A stretch of DNA of 64,000 nt from Rhodoglobus vestalii. GTDB lineage: Bacteria; Actinomycetota; Actinomycetes; Actinomycetales; Microbacteriaceae. Positions 8,589 to 17,145 of this stretch are shown piece by piece (position 1 is the stretch's first letter; each line of letters starts with the position of its first letter). The notes below the pieces were generated by a model. That model had not been told where the DNA came from, ran no database searches, and worked only from the letters and a program-made list of their open reading frames with translations. The translations under genes were made by a program, and so were the position numbers. The stretch lies in the NCBI RefSeq assembly GCF_006788895.1, contig NZ_VFRA01000001.1, positions 1,612,001-1,676,000 of the forward strand. The letters run 5' to 3'.

Positions 8589-9095
8589 GTGGCCGGCGAG
8601 ACAGTCATTACGGTCGTGGGTAACCTCACGGCAGATCCTGAACTGCGGTACACGCAGGGTGGACTTGCTGTGGCTAACTTCACCATTGCCTCAACGCCGC
8701 GCACCTTCGATCGAGCATCGAACGAGTGGAAAGACGGAGAAGCACTCTTTCTCCGCGCTTCGTGCTGGCGTGAATTCGCCGAGCACGTTGCGGGAACACT
8801 GACTAAGGGCAGCCGCGTTGTCGCGCAGGGCCGCCTTCGTCAGCGCTCCTACGAAACCAAGGAGGGCGAAAAGCGCACGAGTATGGAACTGGAGATCGAC
8901 GAGATCGGTCCCAGCCTTCGCTATGCGACCGCGCAGATCACCCGTGCGCCCCGCGACAGCTCGGCTCCTCGTGCAGCCCAGCAAAGTGGTGGACAGTCGT
9001 CGTCTAACGACGAGCCGTGGGCGGCTAGCGCTCCTGCAGCATCTGGTGACGTGTGGAACACCCCCGGCAACTACTCCGACGAGACGCCTTTTTAG
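8589..9095 (+). CDS. ssb: Single-stranded DNA-binding protein
   Basis: A 168-residue SSB. The OB-fold starts with [18 protein letters not shown] and includes [19 protein letters not shown] and [18 protein letters not shown] Gly/Ser/Ala-rich linker leads to the conserved acidic C-terminal tip DETPF, which in SSBs recruits replication and repair partners. The GTG start lies 2 bp after the rpsF stop and shares its ribosome binding region with the end of rpsF, so the two are probably coupled. The position between S6 and S18 is the usual bacterial one. Confidence 0.96.
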   Translation: MAGETVITVVGNLTADPELRYTQGGLAVANFTIASTPRTFDRASNEWKDGEALFLRASCWREFAEHVAGTLTKGSRVVAQGRLRQRSYETKEGEKRTSMELEIDEIGPSLRYATAQITRAPRDSSAPRAAQQSGGQSSSNDEPWAASAPAASGDVWNTPGNYSDETPF

Positions 9096-9141
9096 GCACT
9101 CGACGTTTAGCCTTACCGAATTATAGAAAGAAGTAACACTC

Positions 9142-9405
9142 ATGGCAGGAAAGAGCAGCGGCGACCGCCGCAAGCCCATCCGCAAGGGCAAGGACGGCAA
9201 GACCGCCGCACCAGCCAAGTCGATCCGCGTTGGCGTTATCGATTACAAGGATGTCGCGACGCTTCGTAAATTCATCTCCGAGCGTGGAAAGATCCGCGCC
9301 CGTCGTATCACCGGTGTTTCCGTTCAGGAGCAGCGTCTCATCGCCACGGCCGTCAAAAACGCTCGTGAGATGGCACTGCTGCCCTACGCCGGCGCAGGCC
9401 GTTAA
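9142..9405 (+). CDS. rpsR: 30S ribosomal protein S18
   Basis: An 87-residue S18 protein that pairs with S6 on the small subunit platform. The family motifs are [36 protein letters not shown] and the terminal AREMALLPY. It contains no cysteine, so it is of the zinc-independent type. A GAAAGAAG ribosome binding site precedes the ATG. It lies 46 bp after ssb and 12 bp before rplI. Confidence 0.97.
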   Translation: MAGKSSGDRRKPIRKGKDGKTAAPAKSIRVGVIDYKDVATLRKFISERGKIRARRITGVSVQEQRLIATAVKNAREMALLPYAGAGR

Positions 9406-9417
9406 GGAGCCACCGAC

Positions 9418-9870
9418 ATGTCTAAGCTTATCCTCACGCACGAAGTGACCGGTCTCGGCGCTCCTGGTGACGTCGTTGACGTCAAGAACGGCTTTGCTCG
9501 CAACTACCTCATCCCCCAGGGCTTTGCCGTGGCGTGGACTCGGGGTGGCGAAAAGCAGGTCGAGGCTATCAAGGCAGGTCGCGCTTCGCGCGAACACGCC
9601 ACTCTCGAAGAAGCGCAAGACCTCAAGGCTCGCCTCCAGGCGACCAAAGTCAAGCTCACTGTGACCGCAGGTCAGGGTGGACGTCTGTTCGGTTCTGTGA
9701 AGCCCGCACACGTGGCAGATGCTGTCGCGGCCGCCGGTCTTGGCGATATTGACAAGCGTAAGATCGAGATCCCCACGGCAATCAAGATTGTTGGTGACCA
9801 CGAAGCAACGATTCGTCTGCGTGACGACATCGTTGCAACGATCACTCTTCAGGTTGTTGCTGGCAAGTAA
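9418..9870 (+). CDS. rplI: 50S ribosomal protein L9
   Basis: A 150-residue L9 with the family signature [20 protein letters not shown] near the N-terminus (residues about 12-31), a connecting helix rich in Ala/Glu/Arg, and the C-terminal domain with [17 protein letters not shown]. It binds 23S rRNA near the L1 stalk. AAGGAG precedes the ATG. It is the last gene of the operon, followed directly by a strong terminator. Confidence 0.97.
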   Translation: MSKLILTHEVTGLGAPGDVVDVKNGFARNYLIPQGFAVAWTRGGEKQVEAIKAGRASREHATLEEAQDLKARLQATKVKLTVTAGQGGRLFGSVKPAHVADAVAAAGLGDIDKRKIEIPTAIKIVGDHEATIRLRDDIVATITLQVVAGK

Positions 9871-9880
9871 CTAACGTTCG

Positions 9881-9921
9881 ACAAGGACGGCGGGCCATTC
9901 GGCTCGCCGTCCTTGTGTTTT
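9881..9921 (+). terminator. Rho-independent terminator after rplI
   Basis: A perfect 12-bp stem (ACAAGGACGGCG at 9881-9892, CGCCGTCCTTGT at 9905-9916) is extended by a G-U pair and three more pairs around an ATTC loop, and is followed by GTTTT. It ends the rpsF-rplI operon. Confidence 0.9.
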
Positions 9922-10267
9922 CAGCGCTCTTGTCAAGTGTTTTATGCACAGCAATATTAAAAAGATCAGAACCCTAAAGCCCCGCTTTAGACATGTTTTT
10001 ACACACTGTGTGTGGAATATAAAACTGCTGGTCAGAAGCATTTTTTTCGGAATAGTGGTGTGAGTTTCCACAGTTGTTTCCACAGTTTGCCCACCACACT
10101 TCCGGCGTTTCGCCTGAGTTGTGCACAGCACTATCCACAGCCCCGGTTGTGGCCCTCCGACTCGGCTTCGTAATGTGAACCAGCCTTGAAGCGGGTACCA
10201 CTGTGGAGCCCGCCCGAGTGTCGGGGGCTGCCCGTATAACTGTGGGTGCCCCACAGGGAGGAAACGT
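9922..10267. promoter_or_regulatory. Intergenic region upstream of dnaB with DnaA-box-like cluster
   Basis: There is no gene in this 346-bp stretch. The left half is AT-rich. Between 10065 and 10140 there are four sites close to the DnaA box (TTATCCACA, or TTGTCCACA in actinobacteria): TTTCCACAG at 10065-10073, TGTTTCCACA at 10075-10084, TTGTGCACA at 10119-10127 and CTATCCACAG at 10131-10140. A TATAAC at 10235-10240 may be the dnaB -10 element. This could be DnaA-responsive control of dnaB or a DnaA-titrating site near the origin. Confidence 0.5.
10240..10256 (+). promoter_or_regulatory. Short hairpin immediately before the dnaB ribosome binding site
   Basis: CTGTGGG (10240-10246) and CCCACAG (10250-10256) form a perfect 7-bp stem with a 3-base loop. 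It abuts the GGGAGGAAACGT ribosome binding site of dnaB and could affect translation initiation or mRNA stability. Confidence 0.4.
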
Positions 10268-11656
10268 ATGTCAATAGCGCACTTGGGTCTCGCCGGGGAC
10301 GAACGCAAGTCGGGTGACTCACGCGCCGGATCCCGCGGAGATCGTGTTCCTCCCCACGACCTGCTTGCCGAACAGAGTGCCATCGGTGGCATGCTCCTCA
10401 GCAAAGATGCCGTGGCAGATGTGATCGAAGCTGTTCGTGGCGGAGACTTCTACGTTCCTAAACACGAAACCATTTTTAATGCGGTGCTCACCCTCTATTC
10501 GCACGGGGAGCCGACGGATGTCATCGCCGTCACCGACGAACTAACCAAGACCGGAGAGCTCTCCCGCGCCGGGGGAGTTGAATATCTGCACACCCTCACC
10601 GGGCTCGTGCCGACCGCTGCCAACGCCGGTTTCTACGCCAACATCGTCGGGGAGAAAGCGGTGCTGCGCCGCCTCGTCGAAGCAGGAACTCGCATCGTGC
10701 AGATGGGGTATGCCAGCGAAGGCGAAGTTGTCGACCTGGTGAACAGCGCCCAAGCAGAAATTTACTCGGTCACCGGTGGGGTCGAAACCGAAGACTACGT
10801 GCCCCTAACAACCGCCGTCGAAAGTGCTATCGACGAAATCGAAGCCGCGCGCGGACGCGATGGGCAGATGATCGGTGTCCCCACCGGGTTTGCCGAGCTC
10901 GATGAACTCACCAACGGACTACACCCCGGTCAGCTGATCATTTTGGCCGCGCGACCGGCGATCGGTAAATCGACGCTGGGGTTGGACTTCGCTCGCGCAG
11001 CATCCATCAAACATGATTTGCCGTCGATCGTCTTCTCACTAGAGATGGGTCGCAGCGAGATCGCCATGCGACTGCTGTCAGCCGAAGCGAGCGTTCCCCT
11101 GCAGCACATGCGCAAGGGTTCCGTGCACGCCAACGACTGGACCACGATCGCGCAAACTCGTGGCCGCATCAACGACGCGCCCCTGTATATCGACGACAGT
11201 CCCAACATGACACTGGTAGAAATTCGAGCGAAGTGCCGCAGACTCAAGCAAAAAGTTGGACTGCGCATGGTAATCATCGACTACCTGCAACTCATGACCA
11301 GCGGCAAGCGCGTTGAGTCGCGTCAGCAAGAAGTGAGCGAGTTCTCGCGTGCTCTCAAGCTGCTCGCCAAAGAACTCGAAGTTCCGGTGATCGCTATCTC
11401 ACAGCTGAACCGTGGCCCCGAACAGCGCGCCGACAAGAAACCTGCCCTTTCTGACCTTCGTGAATCTGGTTCTCTTGAGCAAGATGCCGACATGGTGATT
11501 CTCTTGCACCGTGAAAGTGCCTACGAAGCAGACAGCCCGCGTGCCGGAGAAGCCGACCTCATCATTGCCAAGCACCGAAACGGGCCCACGCGCACGGTTA
11601 CCGTAGGATTCCACGGACACTTCTCGCGTTTCGTGGACCTGCCGCCCGGCTCCTAG
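10268..11656 (+). CDS. dnaB: Replicative DNA helicase DnaB
   Basis: A 462-residue hexameric helicase without intein. The N-terminal domain starts at PPHDLLAEQSAIGGMLLS. The RecA-like domain has Walker A AARPAIGKST, Walker B LRMVIIDYLQLM and the downstream VIAISQLNRGPEQR and DLRESGSLEQDADMV motifs. It unwinds DNA at the replication fork and interacts with primase. GGGAGG seven bases upstream supports the ATG. The gene follows the S6-L9 operon, as in most actinobacteria, but has its own upstream control region. Confidence 0.97.
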   Translation: MSIAHLGLAGDERKSGDSRAGSRGDRVPPHDLLAEQSAIGGMLLSKDAVADVIEAVRGGDFYVPKHETIFNAVLTLYSHGEPTDVIAVTDELTKTGELSRAGGVEYLHTLTGLVPTAANAGFYANIVGEKAVLRRLVEAGTRIVQMGYASEGEVVDLVNSAQAEIYSVTGGVETEDYVPLTTAVESAIDEIEAARGRDGQMIGVPTGFAELDELTNGLHPGQLIILAARPAIGKSTLGLDFARAASIKHDLPSIVFSLEMGRSEIAMRLLSAEASVPLQHMRKGSVHANDWTTIAQTRGRINDAPLYIDDSPNMTLVEIRAKCRRLKQKVGLRMVIIDYLQLMTSGKRVESRQQEVSEFSRALKLLAKELEVPVIAISQLNRGPEQRADKKPALSDLRESGSLEQDADMVILLHRESAYEADSPRAGEADLIIAKHRNGPTRTVTVGFHGHFSRFVDLPPGS

Positions 11657-11799
11657 CGTTTCCCGGCCGGCCGACTGCGTGGTTGGCAGCGCGCAGGCCT
11701 GGCTGGCCGCGCGGCGGAAGAAGCGGGCCGCACCGATCTTGGTGACCCGCAATCGGCCTACACTAGAACCAACCGCTCGTTCAGAAAGAAGGCGATCGC

Positions 11800-12444
11800 T
11801 TGACTAGTGCTCACGCTGAGCCACTGCCATCAACCACTGCGTGGTACGTGCCGTTAGCCCGCGCTATCCCGGCCCTTGTTCTCGCAATTGTTGTAACATT
11901 TTCTGCGGACCACTCCGCCAGGCTCGGGCTGATTACGCTCGCCAGCTTCACCCTTGTTGCTGGCGCCGTCATTCTCACCGCCAGTGTGCTCTCGCCCCAT
12001 CGCGGCACCGCACGCACTCTGTCGATCATCCAGGGTGTGGTGACACTCGTGACCGCGATAGCAGCCTTCGTTGCCACCGGCGGCGGACAGGCCTACTTCT
12101 TCTTCGTACTGACGGCGTTCGCTGCGATCACCGGTTTTCTTGAGCTCTATCTGGGGCTCCGCAGTCGCGGGCGCGATGGGTCATCGCGCGACTGGGTGTT
12201 TGCCGGAGCACTCACCGCGCTGCTGGCTCTGGTTGTGCTGCTCGTGCCGCCGGGATTCAGCCAGCCGTACACCGGGCCCGACGGAATTGACCGTGAACTG
12301 ACCGCATCCATTGTGGTAGTCGGCCTTCTCGGAGCTTATTGGGCCATCCTTGGGGTGTACCTAGTGATTGCTGCACTCTCACTCAAGTGGAGCAAGAAGG
12401 ATCACGCCGCGGTCACCGCAGCTGTGCAACAGAAAGAGGATTAG
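11800..12444 (+). CDS. Six-TM membrane protein of unknown function (DUF308-like layout)
   Basis: A 214-residue integral membrane protein with about six hydrophobic segments arranged as helical hairpins, for example LARAIPALVLAIVVTF, LASFTLVAGAVILTASVL, AYFFFVLTAFAAITGFLEL and LLGAYWAILGVYLVIAALSL, and a charged C-terminal tail ending KKDHAAVTAAVQQKED. The layout resembles HdeD/DUF308 proteins, but this is only a structural impression. The start is TTG at 11800 with GAAAGAAGG upstream. The stop is immediately followed by the GTG of the next gene, so both form one unit. Confidence 0.7.
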   Translation: MTSAHAEPLPSTTAWYVPLARAIPALVLAIVVTFSADHSARLGLITLASFTLVAGAVILTASVLSPHRGTARTLSIIQGVVTLVTAIAAFVATGGGQAYFFFVLTAFAAITGFLELYLGLRSRGRDGSSRDWVFAGALTALLALVVLLVPPGFSQPYTGPDGIDRELTASIVVVGLLGAYWAILGVYLVIAALSLKWSKKDHAAVTAAVQQKED

Positions 12445-12690
12445 GTGGATTCCCCCAACAAGCGTGACCGTACGCGCCCCGCTGAGATGCTTGGCCTCTC
12501 GGGAATCTTTGCGGTATTTATGGGTCTCGTCGTGTGGATGTCAACCCGCGACCTGATGCTTGGCCTGATCTTTGCCGGAATTGCTTTCATCGTCACGCTC
12601 ATCGTCATTGCGATGCTCGCGCTCGCCATTCGCCCCGACAAAAACGAACTCATCGACATGGACGAGCAGGATCGCGACGCCGCGCACTAG
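12445..12690 (+). CDS. Small two-TM membrane protein, unknown
   Basis: An 81-residue protein starting at a GTG directly abutting the previous stop codon. Two hydrophobic helices (MLGLSGIFAVFMGLVVWM and LGLIFAGIAFIVTLIVIAML) are followed by an acidic tail ending DMDEQDRDAAH. The zero-base spacing implies translational coupling and perhaps physical partnership with the upstream membrane protein. No family recognised. Confidence 0.7.
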   Translation: MDSPNKRDRTRPAEMLGLSGIFAVFMGLVVWMSTRDLMLGLIFAGIAFIVTLIVIAMLALAIRPDKNELIDMDEQDRDAAH

Positions 12691-12770
12691 TTGCGCTAAC
12701 GCTCACGCGCTACCTCGAGGAACGCTCGGGTGGTCAGCGGCAGCATGCTTACCGCACTCGCGGGAGACCA

Positions 12771-12874
12771 CGGAAATTCAGGAAAAGCCGGTGCGCCGGT
12801 GCGCAGGTCAGGCGGAATCGGCCGGAATCCTCGAATTCTGATCCCCCGCGTCGTCGCATATTCCTGAATTTCCG
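12771..12874. repeat. Spaced 14-bp perfect inverted repeat in the purB intergenic region
   Basis: CGGAAATTCAGGAA (12771-12784) is repeated inverted as TTCCTGAATTTCCG (12861-12874), with 76 bp between. The 12691-12925 region between two convergent genes has no coding potential that I can see. The interior contains short GC-rich repeats (GCCGGTGC twice). It could be a degenerate mobile element end pair, a structured RNA or a bidirectional transcription terminator. Confidence 0.5.
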
Positions 12875-12925
12875 CAGTGGGAAGGGCGCACAGCTGGGGT
12901 TTCCCGTCCCTGTGCAGGGCGCGAA

Positions 12926-14317
12926 CTACTCACTGTCGCCCAAGAAGTCGACGAGGGCGCTGGCGAGCCCCACATAGGTGGCGGGAGTCAGGGCCTGCAA
13001 ACGTGCTTTGGCATCCGCACCAATGTCGAGACCCGCGATGAACTCGCTGAGGTCGACGGAGTTGATGCGCTTGCCGCGCGTGAGCTCCTTGAGAATCGCA
13101 TAGGGGTCGCTGATGCTGCTGCGACCCGCGGTGACTTCGGCGCGGATCACGGTCTGGATCGCCTCCCCCAAGATCTCCCAGTTGCGGTCGAGGTCTGCAT
13201 CAAGGGCGAGCTGATCGAGGGCAATCTCGCGAAGTCCACGCTCAATGTTGTCAAGAGCGAGCAGCGAGTGACCGTAGGCCACCCCGACATTGCGCTGGGT
13301 GGTGGAGTCGGTGAGGTCGCGCTGCAGACGCGAGGTAACAAGAGTCTGGGCAAGCGATTCGAGCAGTGCGCTCGAAAGTTCGAGGTTGGCTTCCGCATTC
13401 TCGAAGCGGATCGGGTTGATCTTGTGCGGCATCGTGGAAGAACCGGTCGCACCGGCCTGCGGAATTTGGCGAAAGTACCCCATCGAAATGTAGGACCACA
13501 CGTCGGTGCAGAGGTTGTGCAGCACCCGATTAGCGTGGCTTGTGGCCTGGTATAGCTCCACTTGCCAGTCGTGTGATTCGATCTGCGTTGTGAGCGGGTT
13601 CCAGCCGAGCCCGAGGGACTCCACGAACTCTTTCGACAGCGCTGGCCAGTCCTGACCAGGATCAGCGGCAAGATGGGCAGCAAAGGTGCCGGTCGCTCCG
13701 CTGAACTTACCGAGATAGCTGATGCCCTCAATGCGGGTGAGGAGGCGTTCGAGACGGTAGACGAAGACCGCAAACTCTTTACCCATCGTCGTCGGAGTCG
13801 CGGGCTGACCGTGCGTGTGAGCGAGCATCGCGCTGTCGCGCAGAAGCTCAGCCTGCGCACGCAGCGCAGTGAGCAGAATACGGAACTTGGGCAGCCACAC
13901 TTCGCGCACTGCATTCGAGATGGTGATTGCGTAGGACAGGTTGTTGATGTCTTCGCTTGTCGCAGCGAAGTGGGTCAGTTCGGCGATCGAGGTGAGGCCA
14001 AGTTCGTCGAGCTTGGCGCGCACAAGGTATTCGACGGCCTTGACGTCGTGGCGAGTGGTCGCTTCGAGGCGAGCGAGCTCGTCGATCTGCTCCTGCCCGA
14101 AGTCGGTGGCAAACCCACGCAGTGCTGTGATCTGTTCAGCGCTCAGCGGGTGCGAACCGAACAGGCTTTTGCCGGTGAGGAAGATCAGCCATTCGACTTC
14201 GACGTGCACGCGGGCGCGGTTGAGGCCCGCTTCTGACAGGTGCTCCCCCAGTGCAGAAACGGCGGGACGGTAGCGGCCATCGAGAGGGCTCAGCGGTTGA
14301 ACGGGCAACGGGCTCAT
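12926..14317 (-). CDS. purB: Adenylosuccinate lyase
   Basis: A 463-residue member of the fumarase/aspartase superfamily that acts twice in purine synthesis: SAICAR to AICAR plus fumarate, and adenylosuccinate to AMP plus fumarate. The N-terminal SPLDGRYRP, the LAHTHGQPATPTTMGKE region with the active-site histidine, and the signature GSSTMPHKINPIRFENAE with the catalytic flexible loop are all visible. It lies 8 bp downstream of the phosphatase gene on the same strand, so the two probably share a transcript. Confidence 0.96.
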   Translation of the reverse strand: MSPLPVQPLSPLDGRYRPAVSALGEHLSEAGLNRARVHVEVEWLIFLTGKSLFGSHPLSAEQITALRGFATDFGQEQIDELARLEATTRHDVKAVEYLVRAKLDELGLTSIAELTHFAATSEDINNLSYAITISNAVREVWLPKFRILLTALRAQAELLRDSAMLAHTHGQPATPTTMGKEFAVFVYRLERLLTRIEGISYLGKFSGATGTFAAHLAADPGQDWPALSKEFVESLGLGWNPLTTQIESHDWQVELYQATSHANRVLHNLCTDVWSYISMGYFRQIPQAGATGSSTMPHKINPIRFENAEANLELSSALLESLAQTLVTSRLQRDLTDSTTQRNVGVAYGHSLLALDNIERGLREIALDQLALDADLDRNWEILGEAIQTVIRAEVTAGRSSISDPYAILKELTRGKRINSVDLSEFIAGLDIGADAKARLQALTPATYVGLASALVDFLGDSE

Positions 14318-14325
14318 GGGGCTCC

Positions 14326-14838
14326 CTAGTTAATTCCTGGTGTGATTTGACGAAATAATGAACCGCAGGCCCGCTCGACAATTCCCAGCACGTGGTCGAA
14401 AAGTGCGGCATCCGAATAATAGGGGTCTGGCACGTCGAAAAGCGGAGCGAGGTCGCTATCGAAGCTCAACATGGTTTGCACTTTTGACCCGTCTTGGTTG
14501 TTCTGCGCCCAAGATCGGAGAATACGTTCTTGCCCTCGGTCAAACGCCACGATGAGGTCAAGCTTGCCGAACCAGGCGGGATCAAATTGGCGGGCACGAT
14601 GACCAGATCCATTGTAGCCTCGCGCTGCCAGAGCGGTGATGGTGCGATCGTCGGCGGGTTCGCCCACGTGCCAGTCACCGGTGCCAGCTGAGGTCACAGC
14701 GATCCGGTGGCCGAGCCCCGCTTGGGCGACAAGGTGCGTGAAGACAACTTCGGCCATGGGGGAACGGCAGATATTGCCGGTGCACACAAAACACACCTTG
14801 AAGGTCGTCGAGTCGGAGAGTGCACGCTCGAAGGTCAT
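14326..14838 (-). CDS. Low-molecular-weight protein-tyrosine phosphatase family protein
   Basis: A 170-residue phosphatase with the P-loop VCTGNICRSPMAE (Cys-x5-Arg, residues about 18-24) and the general acid motif DVPDPYYSD. The fold removes phosphate from tyrosine residues, or from arsenate or arginine phosphate in some members; the substrate here is unknown. The ATG at 14838 is followed by about 12 residues before the catalytic domain. It is upstream of and close to purB. Confidence 0.88.
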   Translation of the reverse strand: MTFERALSDSTTFKVCFVCTGNICRSPMAEVVFTHLVAQAGLGHRIAVTSAGTGDWHVGEPADDRTITALAARGYNGSGHRARQFDPAWFGKLDLIVAFDRGQERILRSWAQNNQDGSKVQTMLSFDSDLAPLFDVPDPYYSDAALFDHVLGIVERACGSLFRQITPGIN

Positions 14839-14963
14839 GCTTCATTGTGTCGCAATTTCGACTCCTCAACAGAGGAGGTGCAGAGATTCGCTTCCCCGAT
14901 ACCGGCGGGCGAACGAAACGCGCAGTGCTGTTTGGCGAGAGTGGTGAGGTCGAAAGGCGACCA

Positions 14964-15224
14964 GTGATCACTTCCCTAGATGCGACGGCCCAGCTCGCAC
15001 TCCAATTTCAGGCGCAACAGTTGCGCATAATAGGCGAGCGACTCAGCTATGTGCGGGCTTTGCTTCCCCTCGAGAGCATCGATTGGCGGGGGCCAGCGCA
15101 ACAGCGATTCGAGGAGGGCGTGCTCGAAATTCACCGCGATCTGGCTCGAACTCGCGCCCTCATTGAGCGTATTGAGAGCCGAACGATGAACGCCGCGAGT
15201 CAGATGAGTGCCCGTGTCGGATGA
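14964..15224 (+). CDS. Small helical WXG100-like protein
   Basis: An 86-residue, mostly helical protein. A central WRGPAQQRFEE turn resembles the WxG motif of WXG100/ESAT-6-like proteins, which are about 100 residues and form helical hairpins exported by type VII secretion. The GTG at 14964 is chosen because an AAAGG site precedes it and the upstream frame looks non-coding. It overlaps the next gene by 17 bp, suggesting that the two proteins work together. No type VII secretion ATPase is in the window, so export is an inference from the fold alone. Confidence 0.5.
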   Translation: MITSLDATAQLALQFQAQQLRIIGERLSYVRALLPLESIDWRGPAQQRFEEGVLEIHRDLARTRALIERIESRTMNAASQMSARVG

Positions 15225-16641
15225 ACTGATCGTCTCGGGCGGTGGCAGCTATTCGATTGCCACCGACGAGATGCTCAGCAGTGCCGGTGAGCTTCAGCGA
15301 GCTGCAGACATGACCCGAGATATTGCGGGTTCCATTCAGATGGTGGATGACCGGCTCACCGTTGAGCAGATGGAATCGTGGGGCATCCCGGCCGGTGCGG
15401 CCCTCGTTGAGGGTGATCTCGATTGCGTTTACGTCGACCTTCACACGATTGCGCAGCGAGCGGAAGAGTTGAGCGGGCTCATCCGTCTTGCTGCTCAACG
15501 GTATGGGTGGACCGAAGCCTTCACCGAAGCTGCCATGCGCGAGGTCTCGGCTGATGCTGCAGCGCTGTTGGGGTTCCTTTTCCCGGTGTGGGCGGCGGCG
15601 TTTCTGCTGACAAATCCGGTGCTCCCGATCGTGGCGGGCATCGCGGTTGGTGCTTACCTTCGGGGCGGCCCGAGCAAACCACCGCTCAGCCCCGAACAGC
15701 TCTCGACTGCGCTGAACGCGCTCATCAGCGACCCCGCATTCGTGTTGGCACTCCGACACGGGGTGATGTCGGTTGATGAGTTTCTCGCTGGCGCAGCGGG
15801 GCTCCCTCCCCATGTGGTGTCGGCACTGAGCGCCGCCGGGTTGATCGGTTTGGGCACTTCGGCCGGGCTCATCCAAAAAGCGGGTGGCCTCGGGGGTGTG
15901 CTCGAAGAAACCCCGGTGAAGCAGGTGAGCAAGACAACGCCGGCACCTGTGGCTGCACCGCAGTCCTCGACCGAACGGGTGAACCGAATCCCTCAGCCAG
16001 ACGCCGAACACCCTGAACAGATTCGAATAGAAAGCTACGAACTCCCGGGAGGAGATCTGCACTTTGAGGTTTATGTTGCCGGCACCCAAGACTTTGCGTT
16101 CTCCGGCTCAGACCAGCCGTGGGATTTCACGAGCAACGTTTCCAACGCGGCAGGCTCAGACGCTGGGTCCGTGGCCGCAGTTCACTCCGCGATGCAAGAC
16201 GCGGGCATCACTGCAGAAAGTTCGGTTGGTTTCACCGGTTACTCCCAGGGTGCCGCCACGGCAGCCCGCATCGCGGCATCCGGGGAATACAACACGACCG
16301 GGGTTTTCACGATTGGGGGCCCCACCGGGCAAATTCCTCTCCCCAACGATGTTCCCGCGGTCTTTGTTGAACACACCGACGACCTTGTGGTGGCATCGGG
16401 CGGGTTGCAAGACAACAAGAATGTGCTCGTAGTGGAGAGGCAAGCATTTGGAGAACGTAGCCTGCCGGAAGGTGAGGATGTTCCCGCCCATCAACTGAGT
16501 GAATATGCCGAGACTGCGCGCCTCATGGACGAATCAGACAGTACCGAAATTCAGAACGCGACGAACAGCATGGCAGAGCAGAGTCGTGGCGCAACAACCG
16601 CAACGGTCACCTCGTACGAATATGTGCGCGTGCAGCCCTAG
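15208..16641 (+). CDS. Putative alpha/beta-hydrolase effector with helical N-terminal domain
   Basis: A 477-residue protein in three parts. A helical N-terminal region (1-110) resembles WXG/LXG-type targeting domains. A hydrophobic stretch (about 118-150) may insert into a membrane. The C-terminal half (270-477) has the nucleophile elbow GFTGYSQGAA (Ser346), a candidate acid in VEHTDD (Asp391/392) and His428, i.e. a lipase/esterase-like triad. GTG at 15208 or 15214 is the start, overlapping the upstream small gene. It might be a secreted lipase or a toxin-like effector; no immunity gene is obvious next to it. Function not established. Confidence 0.6.
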   Translation: MPVSDELIVSGGGSYSIATDEMLSSAGELQRAADMTRDIAGSIQMVDDRLTVEQMESWGIPAGAALVEGDLDCVYVDLHTIAQRAEELSGLIRLAAQRYGWTEAFTEAAMREVSADAAALLGFLFPVWAAAFLLTNPVLPIVAGIAVGAYLRGGPSKPPLSPEQLSTALNALISDPAFVLALRHGVMSVDEFLAGAAGLPPHVVSALSAAGLIGLGTSAGLIQKAGGLGGVLEETPVKQVSKTTPAPVAAPQSSTERVNRIPQPDAEHPEQIRIESYELPGGDLHFEVYVAGTQDFAFSGSDQPWDFTSNVSNAAGSDAGSVAAVHSAMQDAGITAESSVGFTGYSQGAATAARIAASGEYNTTGVFTIGGPTGQIPLPNDVPAVFVEHTDDLVVASGGLQDNKNVLVVERQAFGERSLPEGEDVPAHQLSEYAETARLMDESDSTEIQNATNSMAEQSRGATTATVTSYEYVRVQP

Positions 16642-16669
16642 GGCGACGCGGTCGGCTCAGCGCGAGGTG

Positions 16670-17065
16670 CTAGTTCTTTTTGCCAACAATGGGGCGCACC
16701 AGAATTCCAATGAACCAGCTGATGAGGCCCAGAACGAGAGCACCCAGAACTCCCCACCAGAAACCATTCACGACAAGCCCAAACCCGAAGAAGCTTGAAA
16801 TCCAGCTCACCAGCAGCAGAAGCAGACCATTGACCACCAGCGCAAGAAGGCCGAGGGTGAGAACGTAGAGCGGAAAAGCAACGATACGAATCAGGTTGCC
16901 GAGGACGCCATTAACAATTCCGAAGAGTGCCGCAACCATCAAAAAGGTGAGGACGGTCTCAAGGGTGCCGCCCGGTTCGAAAGGAATCAACTCCACACCG
17001 GCGACAAGCACCGTAGTCAGCCACAGGGCGAGGGCGTTGATCAGCAGGCGCACAATGATTCTCAT
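16670..17065 (-). CDS. Phage-holin-4-like / YvlD-type membrane protein
   Basis: A 131-residue protein with four transmembrane segments and the pattern GIVNGVLGNLIRIVAFPLYVLTLG typical of the 4-TM family PF04020 (YvlD, named phage holin family 4 superfamily II). Despite the name these are chromosomal membrane proteins without proven holin activity, and no phage genes are nearby. It is convergent with the hydrolase gene. Confidence 0.8.
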   Translation of the reverse strand: MRIIVRLLINALALWLTTVLVAGVELIPFEPGGTLETVLTFLMVAALFGIVNGVLGNLIRIVAFPLYVLTLGLLALVVNGLLLLLVSWISSFFGFGLVVNGFWWGVLGALVLGLISWFIGILVRPIVGKKN

Positions 17066-17145
17066 GATTCAACTATGCACCCCCTCGCCCCAATTTGTCG
17101 TCTCGGCGAAACAATCGTGCAGGCTGACGGCTCTAGGCTGGGTAA

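Noticed and set aside
11739..11764. TTGGTG and TACACT as a promoter for the 11800 gene
   Set aside because: The spacing is only 14 bases, too short for a sigma-70-type promoter.
16670..17065. Prophage remnant suggested by the holin-family name
   Set aside because: The YvlD-type 4-TM family is chromosomal and no phage structural, lysis or integrase genes lie nearby.
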